Source of the DNA: Clostridiales bacterium | GTDB taxonomy: Bacteria > Bacillota > Clostridia > Oscillospirales > Acutalibacteraceae | DNA length: 29,576 bases | Direction of reading: 5' to 3' | Assembly (NCBI GenBank): GCA_019418545.1 | Contig: DYBQ01000023.1 | Location: 1 to 29,576, forward strand | Shown: piece after piece, positions 16,556-22,922 of the stretch | How positions within the stretch are numbered: position 1 is the stretch's first letter | Layout of the letters: each line of letters starts with the position of its first letter | Made by a program: the position numbers and the translations under genes | Notes under the pieces: model-generated | What the model saw: the letters and a program-made list of their open reading frames with translations, nothing else | The model's database searches: none | Told to the model about the DNA's origin: nothing

Positions 16556-17830
16556 TTATTCTCCCTGTCTTATCATCGTCACGACCGTCTCAATATGGTT
16601 TGTATGAGGGAACATATCTACCGGCTGAATAAATGTCACCTTCCAGCCATGAGAAACCATATACCGCAAATCCCGAGCCTGTGTCTCCGGGTTACAGGAA
16701 ATATAAACCACCCGCTCCGGCGCCAGTTTACACACTGACGAAAGGAATGCTTCGTCACTTCCGGCGCGGGGCGGGTCCATCAATACCGCATCGATTTTTT
16801 CCCCTTCCCGGGCAAGCTCCACCATAAATTCTCCTGCATCGGCACAATAGAGTCTTGCATTCTTCACGCCGCTGCTTTTTGCATTGGCAATGGCATCCCG
16901 TACTGCATCCCGATTTACTTCCACACCAATCACGTTCCCGGCTCCCAGCTTTGCCGCTGCAAGGCCAATGGTGCCCACTCCACAGTAGGCATCCAAAATG
17001 GTTTCTTTTCCACTAAGGCCAGCTTGTTCAATAGCAGTACGATATAAAACTTCTGTCTGCACTGGGTTAATTTGATAAAACGACTTGGGCGAAATTCGGA
17101 AGGTACACCCACACAGCACGTCCTCAATATAGCCGGGGCCATACAGCACCTTCTCCTGCTCTCCTAATACCATACTGGTATATCGGTCATTCAAATTCTG
17201 TACAATGGTGGTAATCTCCGGGAACTCTTTCTTTAAAGCCCGGCAAAAATTATTTTTAGCCGGGAACACGGGCGTTGCCGTCACCATCACTACCATAACC
17301 TGCCCGGTAGCAAAGCCCCGGCGCACCAACACATGGCGCAAAAATCCCTTTCCCGTGCGCTCGTCATAGGGCGTCATGTGAAAGCCCGGCATCATCCGGC
17401 GAATGGCCCCGATGATTTTGTCGGCAGTCTCGTCCTCCGTCATGCAGCTCTCCACCGGTACCACATGATGGGTGCTGGACTGGTACACACCGGAAACGAT
17501 TTTCTTCCGGCTTCTGTCCCAAGCAAAGGCAGCCTGTACCTTGTTTCGATAATGGAAGGGGTGCTCCATTCCGATAATAGGCTGCACCTTGCAGTATTTT
17601 CCCAGCATCCGCTGCACCTGTTCCTGCTTCCAGTGGAGCTGGCGGGCATAGTCCATATTTTGCAGCTGACAGCCGCCGCATTTGCGGTATAAGGGGCAAG
17701 GGTTGTGACTCCCAACAGGTGCATGCGTTTCGGGTACAGGTGCAGACTTTTCCCGCACAGGCGCCGTGTGAACCGGTCGCTTGGATTCATTGTAGCGGGG
17801 AGATTTCCCCGGGAAATATTTTTTCGGCAT
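16556..17830 (-). CDS. rlmD: 23S rRNA (uracil-C5)-methyltransferase, RlmD/RumA family
   Basis: The enzyme methylates C5 of a uridine in 23S rRNA using S-adenosylmethionine. The iron-sulfur cysteines are Cys45, Cys51, Cys54 (CPLYRKCGGC) and Cys129. The SAM site is LDAYCGVGTIGLAA, followed by DPPRAG, the catalytic cysteine in YISCNPETQARDL and the general base in MFPHTNHIETV. Instead of the usual N-terminal TRAM domain, the first 40 residues are a basic, proline-rich tail. The ATG at 17830 has AAGGAG at normal spacing. It starts 12 bases after the membrane-protein gene and is surely co-transcribed with it. Whether it modifies U1939, U747 or both cannot be told from sequence. Confidence 0.93.
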   Translation of the reverse strand: MPKKYFPGKSPRYNESKRPVHTAPVREKSAPVPETHAPVGSHNPCPLYRKCGGCQLQNMDYARQLHWKQEQVQRMLGKYCKVQPIIGMEHPFHYRNKVQAAFAWDRSRKKIVSGVYQSSTHHVVPVESCMTEDETADKIIGAIRRMMPGFHMTPYDERTGKGFLRHVLVRRGFATGQVMVVMVTATPVFPAKNNFCRALKKEFPEITTIVQNLNDRYTSMVLGEQEKVLYGPGYIEDVLCGCTFRISPKSFYQINPVQTEVLYRTAIEQAGLSGKETILDAYCGVGTIGLAAAKLGAGNVIGVEVNRDAVRDAIANAKSSGVKNARLYCADAGEFMVELAREGEKIDAVLMDPPRAGSDEAFLSSVCKLAPERVVYISCNPETQARDLRYMVSHGWKVTFIQPVDMFPHTNHIETVVTMIRQGE

Positions 17831-17842
17831 GGCAAATTCTCC

Positions 17843-19726
17843 TTATGACAGTTGATAGAGCGTAACTTCTTCATTTTGAAAGACAACAGAAAGGCTTTCA
17901 AACAGGCTTTCGTCAAAGCCCTCTATGCCGCGTTCAAAGCTTCCAACATAAACATAGTCAATATTATAGCGTCCAGAAAGTGATTCCAGCGCGCCGGGCT
18001 GTGTGAACATGGCCTGTACATCCTCATAACGCTGTGAGGTGTCCAGTCCGTGATAATACAAATAAGAATCCGTCCCGAGTACAATGTTTCGCCCAGTGAG
18101 TGAAGAGACGGCATTGTTGTGGTTGTTGCTGGTAAGAAATACCGAATCCGCGTCGGTGTTTTCGCTAATCCACTGAGCAGCTTCCACTTGACAGGCGCTG
18201 AACAGTTCATAGTCAGAAACAGCTTCGCGCGCCATGGTCATAACGCCGGAAGTAAACACACACACTGCTGCCGCACCAGCCAGAAATGCTCGTCCCGGCA
18301 GGCCGCAAAGCCGATGCCATAACAGCAGCAGATACCTCGCAATAAAAGCACACGCCGCCAGCCACGAAATATACAGAAGCTTGTTGTTGTCATAGGGGTT
18401 AGGCTGAAAAATAATAATTTCGCACAGCCCCCACAGCAGCAGCGCGCCAAATGCAGGCCGGCGCATTTCACGAGGTGCAGAAAGAACCGCAGGCAGCAAT
18501 AACACAAATGGCAACCCCAAATTTTTCAGATAGAACCATAGGAAGCTGTCCCATTGATTCCCCCAGTTCCAGCCGAAGCGCAGAAATCCCTCGCCGCCAC
18601 TCTGCCGAAAGGTAAACAGCAAAAGCTGGGGCAACGCCAATACCAGCACAGCTGCACCATAGGGCAGAAATCGGAAAAAGGCCTTCTTCACTCCATGTCG
18701 GCAGACAGCAAAAAGAATCATGCCCAGCGTAAAAACACCAAGCGCCAAAAATGCGTGCGTTTGTACCAGCACCAGCCCCGAAGCAGAAACGCCCAGCCAT
18801 ACGCTTTTGTGCCAATGAAATTCCCTGCTGCGATACAGCCGGAGCAACAAAAACAGGCACGGCAGCAGAAGACTCCAGCCGAACAGCGTAGCACGCTGCG
18901 GAATAAGCATATCACAGAGGATATTCACCCAACGGACATTCTGTTCCAGCAGGTTTGTGGGAGTGATGTAAAACCCGGTAAGCAGTTGGGAAAGATACTG
19001 GTTTTGTCCGGCATTGTCAAAAAAGTAGGCAAAACCAAAGCCACCGCCTAATGTAAAGAGCAGAAACGCCACTACCGCTGCCCCCGCCGGGGCAAATGGC
19101 CGCAAGAATTCGCGGTACAGCAGATACAGCCCCAGAAAAAACAGCAGCAATGCAATCGCCATAGGGAGTATGTAGGCGAATGTCAGCGGAGCACCCAGCT
19201 TTAAAAAGGTGGAGGAAACACTGTCGCATAGAAAAGGGTACCCCACCGGTGTGCCGGGCACAATGGAATACTCCGGCGGAAAAGTCTCCTGTTCAGCAAT
19301 AGAGGTCATCAGCCCCAGATGCAGGGGCATATCTCCGAAGGTACTCTGCCCGCAGTGAAGGGCACCGTTTTCTGGCCGCAGGGTATGCGTATACAGCAAA
19401 TATAGCGAAAATAGCCACAACGGCATCGCTCCCCACAAGGGACGCAGACGTGCCAGAGAAAAAGGCTCACGCATAACAGGCTTTGCAGCTGGAAAGAACC
19501 GCGCAGCAGCCAGCAAAATCAGTGCAGTGCCACCTGCCAAAAGCTGTGCTTCCCATGTAAACCCCAGCAAAAACGACCACAAAGCAGGAAGCCATAACAG
19601 CAAAAGCAGGCCGGCACAGCCGCCCATCCACAGCCGTACACACAGGCGGCGCGGGTGCAGAATGCGGTCAGAGAGAGAAAAACCGGTAAACAAGAACAAA
19701 CCGCTGTACAGGATAGAAAGAAGCAT
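17843..19726 (-). CDS. Polytopic membrane protein, GT-C-like glycosyltransferase candidate
   Basis: This 627-residue protein has about 12 membrane helices and an extracytoplasmic C-terminal domain (about 505-627). After the first helices, a loop contains FGDMPLHLGLM; an acidic residue at this place, followed by a histidine two to four residues on, resembles the catalytic loop of GT-C glycosyltransferases (ArnT, PMT, OST type), which use polyprenyl-linked sugars. The C-terminal part, with VFLTSNNHNNAVSSLTGRN and DYVYVG, is like the soluble tails of such enzymes. GT-C function is inferred from architecture only; the acceptor is unknown. The ATG at 19726 has AAGGAGG eight bases upstream. It heads an operon with rlmD and an unknown gene. 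GC content seems higher than in its neighbours. Confidence 0.75.
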   Translation of the reverse strand: MLLSILYSGLFLFTGFSLSDRILHPRRLCVRLWMGGCAGLLLLLWLPALWSFLLGFTWEAQLLAGGTALILLAAARFFPAAKPVMREPFSLARLRPLWGAMPLWLFSLYLLYTHTLRPENGALHCGQSTFGDMPLHLGLMTSIAEQETFPPEYSIVPGTPVGYPFLCDSVSSTFLKLGAPLTFAYILPMAIALLLFFLGLYLLYREFLRPFAPAGAAVVAFLLFTLGGGFGFAYFFDNAGQNQYLSQLLTGFYITPTNLLEQNVRWVNILCDMLIPQRATLFGWSLLLPCLFLLLRLYRSREFHWHKSVWLGVSASGLVLVQTHAFLALGVFTLGMILFAVCRHGVKKAFFRFLPYGAAVLVLALPQLLLFTFRQSGGEGFLRFGWNWGNQWDSFLWFYLKNLGLPFVLLLPAVLSAPREMRRPAFGALLLWGLCEIIIFQPNPYDNNKLLYISWLAACAFIARYLLLLWHRLCGLPGRAFLAGAAAVCVFTSGVMTMAREAVSDYELFSACQVEAAQWISENTDADSVFLTSNNHNNAVSSLTGRNIVLGTDSYLYYHGLDTSQRYEDVQAMFTQPGALESLSGRYNIDYVYVGSFERGIEGFDESLFESLSVVFQNEEVTLYQLS

Positions 19727-19767
19727 AAAAAACCTCCTTGCAAAAACAATGGGAGCACTTTGAAATT

Positions 19768-19776
19768 ATTATAACA
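19768..19776 (-). promoter_or_regulatory. Extended -10 promoter of the membrane protein-rlmD operon
   Basis: Minus-strand TGTTATAAT is an extended -10 (TGn before TATAAT), about 40 bases upstream of the start codon. No good -35 is seen, as is usual for extended -10 promoters. The rest of 19777-19957 holds no supported gene. Confidence 0.55.
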
Positions 19777-19957
19777 CAAAGCAGCTTATGTTTCCCACCG
19801 GGAATTTCCGAATTACATATAATTGATAAAGCTTTATGCTATCCTAAACTTCATTTTCTGGATAACTGGAAAAGAGCTTGACTGCGGGGATGGCTGCCCT
19901 CATGGGCATTTATCTCTTTGCTTGGCTGAATGGAGCTTCTATCTACTAATATTTATT

Positions 19958-20004
19958 AAACAAAGAAAGGCGCGGAACGTTTTCACAAGTTCCGCGCCTT
20001 TCTT
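19958..20004 (-). terminator. Intrinsic terminator after the Asp-rich lipoprotein gene
   Basis: AAGAAAGGCGCGGAAC (19963-19978) and its complement (19989-20004) form a 16-base perfect stem. On the minus strand TTTGTTTAATAAAT follows. Confidence 0.88.
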
Positions 20005-20014
20005 CCTTTATTCA

Positions 20015-21004
20015 TTAGTCATCATCATCGTTGTCGTCTTCATACCGGTCGTCGTCATAGCGGTCATCATTGTCGTCATCTTCATACCGGTCATCGTCAT
20101 AACGGTCATCATTGTCATCATCTTCATACTGGTCGTCGTCATAACGGTCATCATTGTCATCATCTTCATACCGGTCATCGTCATCATAACGGTCATCATC
20201 GTCATCATTGGGACGAATAGTCGGTTTAACCGTAGGCTTGGGTGTAGCTTTTGGAGTAGCCTGCACTTTATCATCATCGTCGTAGGCATCCCAATCATCA
20301 TTATGCTCATAATCCGCTTTCATAATTTTCCCTGTGACAGCATCCACTTCAAATTCATACTCAACACCATTAGCCGTAAATTCCAGCTCATATACGCCAT
20401 CATCCAATTCATAGTCCCGCTCCGTGAACTGTGCTTCTTCCAGGCCCAACTGTTTCAGAACCAGCTCTTTAGCCTTTTCCAAACCGATATATCCATTACT
20501 TGTATAATCTTTTTCTTCTACAGTCATAGCGGAAGAAGAAAGCTTATGAAGTTCTACAGTACTGCGAACACTTTCGGCTACTTCCTCCAAAAAGTCATCG
20601 TCTGGATAGCGGGAACCCTCTTCCAGCTTAATAACAATATTTTTGGCATGTCCGTCAATGGTTTCTTCGAAATACCCATCCTGATAAATTTCTTCTACCA
20701 GCTCACTGACTACCGTATGACACTCCTTGCCTTCATATCCGGTATACTCGCCTATTACTTTTTTTCCATCATCGTTTTTCCCATCGATTTTCAAAACCTT
20801 TCCATCATTGTCATACGCAATTTCAATTTCAGGATTCACACTCAACAGGATAGTCCCTGCAGCTTGGGGCGCCAAGGTTTCTCCCGACTGGGAAGCAGCA
20901 GCTTGTGAATTGCTGTTTGAAGACACACATCCGGCAAGTACAGCAAGACTTATCATGGTAGCTACGGCAGCAAATACTTTTTTTCTCAAATTTGTTTTTT
21001 TCAT
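20015..21004 (-). CDS. Lipoprotein with RsgI-like domain, PepSY domain and Asp-rich repeat tail
   Basis: This is a secreted lipoprotein with lipobox LAGC (Cys26). Residues 50-155 resemble the extracytoplasmic domain of RsgI anti-sigma factors, including LSVNPEIEI with the Asn57-Pro58 pair at which RsgI proteins are known to self-cleave, the NDDGKKVIG segment and the helix before QDGYF. Residues 171-232 form a PepSY domain (YELEFTANGVEYEFEVDAVTGKI). A TPKPT-type linker (249-266) leads to a 64-residue tail (266-329) of Asp, Arg and Tyr repeats, DDRYDDDRYEDDDN. There is no cytoplasmic sigma-binding part and no membrane helix. The gene follows rsgI and has its own promoter identical in plan to that of sigI. 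It likely acts outside the membrane in the same signalling circuit; the ligand is unknown, with cations a natural candidate for such a tail. Confidence 0.88.
   Translation of the reverse strand: MKKTNLRKKVFAAVATMISLAVLAGCVSSNSNSQAAASQSGETLAPQAAGTILLSVNPEIEIAYDNDGKVLKIDGKNDDGKKVIGEYTGYEGKECHTVVSELVEEIYQDGYFEETIDGHAKNIVIKLEEGSRYPDDDFLEEVAESVRSTVELHKLSSSAMTVEEKDYTSNGYIGLEKAKELVLKQLGLEEAQFTERDYELDDGVYELEFTANGVEYEFEVDAVTGKIMKADYEHNDDWDAYDDDDKVQATPKATPKPTVKPTIRPNDDDDDRYDDDDRYEDDDNDDRYDDDQYEDDDNDDRYDDDRYEDDDNDDRYDDDRYEDDNDDDD
20030..20215 (-). repeat. 42-base tandem repeats encoding the Asp-rich tail
   Basis: About three full 42-base units plus partial units encode the peptide DDRYDDDxYEDDDN. Units differ mainly by synonymous or single changes (CGG/CGT, Arg to Gln), pointing to fairly recent tandem expansion. 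Such arrays often vary in copy number between strains. Confidence 0.85.
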
Positions 21005-21080
21005 GGTAAAATCTCCTTTACTGTATATTAGGGATTCATTGTTGTCGGCTTTCTTATCTGATTGCCTTGTGTATAAAGAG

Positions 21081-21108
21081 TACGGATGTCAAAACGGAAA
21101 ATCGGGGT
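21081..21108 (-). promoter_or_regulatory. Putative sigma-I promoter of the lipoprotein gene
   Basis: On the minus strand ACCCCG (21103-21108), 18 bases, then CGTA (21081-21084). The spacer also shares TCCGTTTT and CAT/TAT-C with the promoter in front of sigI. The site begins about 22 bases after the rsgI stop codon, so the lipoprotein gene can be read both from here and by read-through. Confidence 0.8.
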
Positions 21109-21129
21109 CGTTTCAAAATTTTTTTATTT

Positions 21130-22005
21130 TTATTCTTCATCATCATCTGTATCATTGTCGTCATCGTCCTCGCCGTCATTATCATCGTCATCATCGTCCT
21201 CATCATTATCGTCACCATCATCCTCATCTTCTTCATCATCGTCGTCATTATCTGAAGAATTTGGTGTGGGGGTTGGCTGAACCGTAGGCTTCGGGGTTGG
21301 CTTTATGGTACCGGTTGGATAACTGGACGACTCCGTTTCTTCTTGTTCTTCGCCTTGTGCTGGAGTCTGGGGAGAAGGAGATGGATTTACCGGAGCAATC
21401 ACAACAATTTGCTCGGAGGAAGCTGTTTTTTCATCATTGGAAGTCTTATCTTCACTATCAGTAACAGTAATGGTCACCGTATGCTGAAAATGGACTTCCA
21501 GCTCCGTCAAAATCATTTCTTCAGCTGCTGTTTTCCACTCACTATCATCAGAATCTACCGTTAGGGAAATCTCTCCTCCTTGAGAAAGATAACCCATTTC
21601 CACCGCCCTGTCAGCTAGTTCATCAGAAACCTGTTCTACCCGTTTCCACAAATAATCTCCCCCTTCAATCAACTGTTTTCCATCCTCATTCAGTCCTTCA
21701 AGCCCTACCACATACTGCATCCGGTTCACCTGTATCCTGACATCTGGGTTAATTTGCATACGAACTGACCCCACTGGATAAATAATAAATTGAAAAAACA
21801 ACAACGAAATCAGACAAAAACATGCTGCAATAGCCGTGATAGAAAAAATTTTTCTTACAGGAACTTTTTTCTCTTCTGAAAATGGAATAATTTCATTTAA
21901 TTCTTGCCCCACTTCATAATTCAAATTTGCAGCTTTGATAAATCTTCCTTTTTCATCTAAAACGACTGCATAGCTGAGACCACATTCCATTACCAAATAT
22001 TTCAT
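21130..22005 (-). CDS. rsgI: RsgI-family transmembrane anti-sigma factor with polyacidic C-terminus
   Basis: The 291-residue protein has the RsgI layout. A short cytoplasmic sigma-binding domain (1-45, with AVVLDEKGRFIKA and YEVGQEL) precedes one membrane helix (about 52-76) and an extracytoplasmic domain (80-182). That domain has the MQINPDVRIQVN motif (Asn86-Pro87, the autoproteolysis site known in the family) and LNEDGKQLI. A Ser/Thr/Pro linker (185-250, with PTPKPTVQPTPTP) leads to 40 almost wholly Asp/Glu/Asn residues (252-291). Clostridial RsgI proteins often end in carbohydrate-binding or hydrolase modules; here the acidic tail replaces them. The start ATG overlaps the sigI stop as ATGA. 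It should hold SigI inactive until an outside signal triggers cleavage. Confidence 0.9.
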   Translation of the reverse strand: MKYLVMECGLSYAVVLDEKGRFIKAANLNYEVGQELNEIIPFSEEKKVPVRKIFSITAIAACFCLISLLFFQFIIYPVGSVRMQINPDVRIQVNRMQYVVGLEGLNEDGKQLIEGGDYLWKRVEQVSDELADRAVEMGYLSQGGEISLTVDSDDSEWKTAAEEMILTELEVHFQHTVTITVTDSEDKTSNDEKTASSEQIVVIAPVNPSPSPQTPAQGEEQEETESSSYPTGTIKPTPKPTVQPTPTPNSSDNDDDDEEDEDDGDDNDEDDDDDDNDGEDDDDNDTDDDEE

Positions 22006-22733
22006 TCGATTCGGCCCCCTTTTGATGGAGCCATCTGCTGCAGATGGCCTCGGATAATTTCAAACCCATTTGTATATGCCAAAAAAATTGCCACAATATA
22101 TTTTCTGTGGCGTTCCAGTGTTTTCCTGTCTACTCCGGCTCCAGCCGCCAACTGTGACAAGGGGAGCTTTTTGGAAGAAAGGAGCTTTTCGAAAATTTCA
22201 GGGTGCTCTTTTGCATATCGCAGCGCCTGATGACAAGCCTCCAATGTACGTTTTTGACGAGGACAGTTGTCCGAAATATCCGTTAATGAAAGGCCAAAAT
22301 CTGATAATTCCTTTGAAAATGTAAGGATTTCCATTTTTGCTGCTCCATGGTCCTCTTTCTCGGCAATAGTGTTTTTCCTGTCTTCCAGTCTTTCCAGCAT
22401 GGAGCGGTTATCATCCGGCTCTGTTTCATCCAGTGAGATTGCGCCTGTATGACGGCTTTCCTGACGGATATAATCAATCAACCGATTTTTGATATTGACG
22501 GCAGCAAATTTTAAAAAGGCACCCCGTATTTTTTGATATTTCAGTACAGCTTCATGAAAGGCAAACATGGCAATACTCAATTCATCATCTCTGCCCTCTT
22601 CTGGAAACCGATGGATAAATTTAGCTGTTTCAGACTTAATAAAAGGGAGATATTGCCGTACCAGCTGGTCCGCAGCCAGCGTATCACTTTTTGCCGCATA
22701 TACTTGTGCGACAAGTTCATATTCCTGATTCAT
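22002..22733 (-). CDS. sigI: RNA polymerase sigma factor, SigI family
   Basis: The 243-residue protein has a sigma-2 core: RDDELSIAMFAFHEAVLKY for core and -10 binding, and LKFAAVNIKNRLIDYIRQESRH. A linker with the SLDE motif and the peculiar SigI C-terminal domain (about 150-235, ending LSQLAAGAGVDRKTLERHRKYIVAIFLAYTNGFEIIRGHL-like) for -35 binding follow. It is not an ECF or SigB-type factor, and the downstream coupled rsgI gene confirms the call. The start ATG at 22733 follows AGGGGTG. In Bacillus subtilis SigI responds to heat and envelope stress, and in Clostridium thermocellum to polysaccharides. Here the linked sensor tails suggest a different signal. A promoter of SigI type precedes it, implying autoregulation. 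Confidence 0.93.
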   Translation of the reverse strand: MNQEYELVAQVYAAKSDTLAADQLVRQYLPFIKSETAKFIHRFPEEGRDDELSIAMFAFHEAVLKYQKIRGAFLKFAAVNIKNRLIDYIRQESRHTGAISLDETEPDDNRSMLERLEDRKNTIAEKEDHGAAKMEILTFSKELSDFGLSLTDISDNCPRQKRTLEACHQALRYAKEHPEIFEKLLSSKKLPLSQLAAGAGVDRKTLERHRKYIVAIFLAYTNGFEIIRGHLQQMAPSKGGRIE

Positions 22734-22755
22734 AACGACACCCCTGTAAATAGAA

Positions 22756-22783
22756 TACGGATAAAAAAACGGATTTTCGGGGT
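22756..22783 (-). promoter_or_regulatory. Putative sigma-I autoregulatory promoter of sigI-rsgI
   Basis: On the minus strand ACCCCG (22778-22783), 18 bases, then CGTA (22756-22759), about 20 bases upstream of the ribosome site and start. From memory, published SigI promoters have a C-rich -35 and a CGWA-type -10, which fits. No convincing sigma-A promoter is seen here. Confidence 0.8.
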
Positions 22784-22805
22784 CAAAACCAAAAATCCGT
22801 TTTTT
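22764..22805. repeat. Inverted repeat enclosing the sigI -35 element
   Basis: AAAAAACGGATTTT (22764-22777) and its perfect complement (22792-22805) flank a 14-base centre that starts with the -35 CGGGGT. It could be an operator, a cruciform-forming site or a terminator stem for stray plus-strand transcription; nothing shows which. Confidence 0.7.
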
Positions 22806-22880
22806 GTAAAATTCTATAATATGCTAAGAGTATCATAAAATTATTGTGTAAAGTTTACGCATTAATCTGTGTAAACTTCC

Positions 22881-22922
22881 TGTAAAATCAAAGAGACCGG
22901 CTATAAAGCCGGTCTCTTTGAT
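22881..22922 (-). terminator. Intrinsic terminator after the ABC exporter gene
   Basis: ATCAAAGAGACCGGC (22887-22901) and its complement (22908-22922) form a 15-base stem with a six-base loop that begins at the stop codon. On the minus strand TTTGATTTTA spans the foot of the stem. Confidence 0.88.

Noticed and set aside
20030..20215. CRISPR array
   Set aside because: The repeats are in frame, directly adjacent without unique spacers, and encode an Asp-rich peptide.
19823..20908. Long plus-strand open frame rich in Ile and Val with the look of a membrane protein
   Set aside because: It is the antisense of the Asp-rich lipoprotein gene: GAT/GAC codons read backwards give Ile/Val runs. It has no ribosome site, while the minus-strand gene has a lipobox, domains, a promoter and a terminator.
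21067..21287. Ser/His/Ile-rich open frames on the plus strand
   Set aside because: These are reverse readings of the rsgI acidic tail; no start signal and only low-complexity translation.
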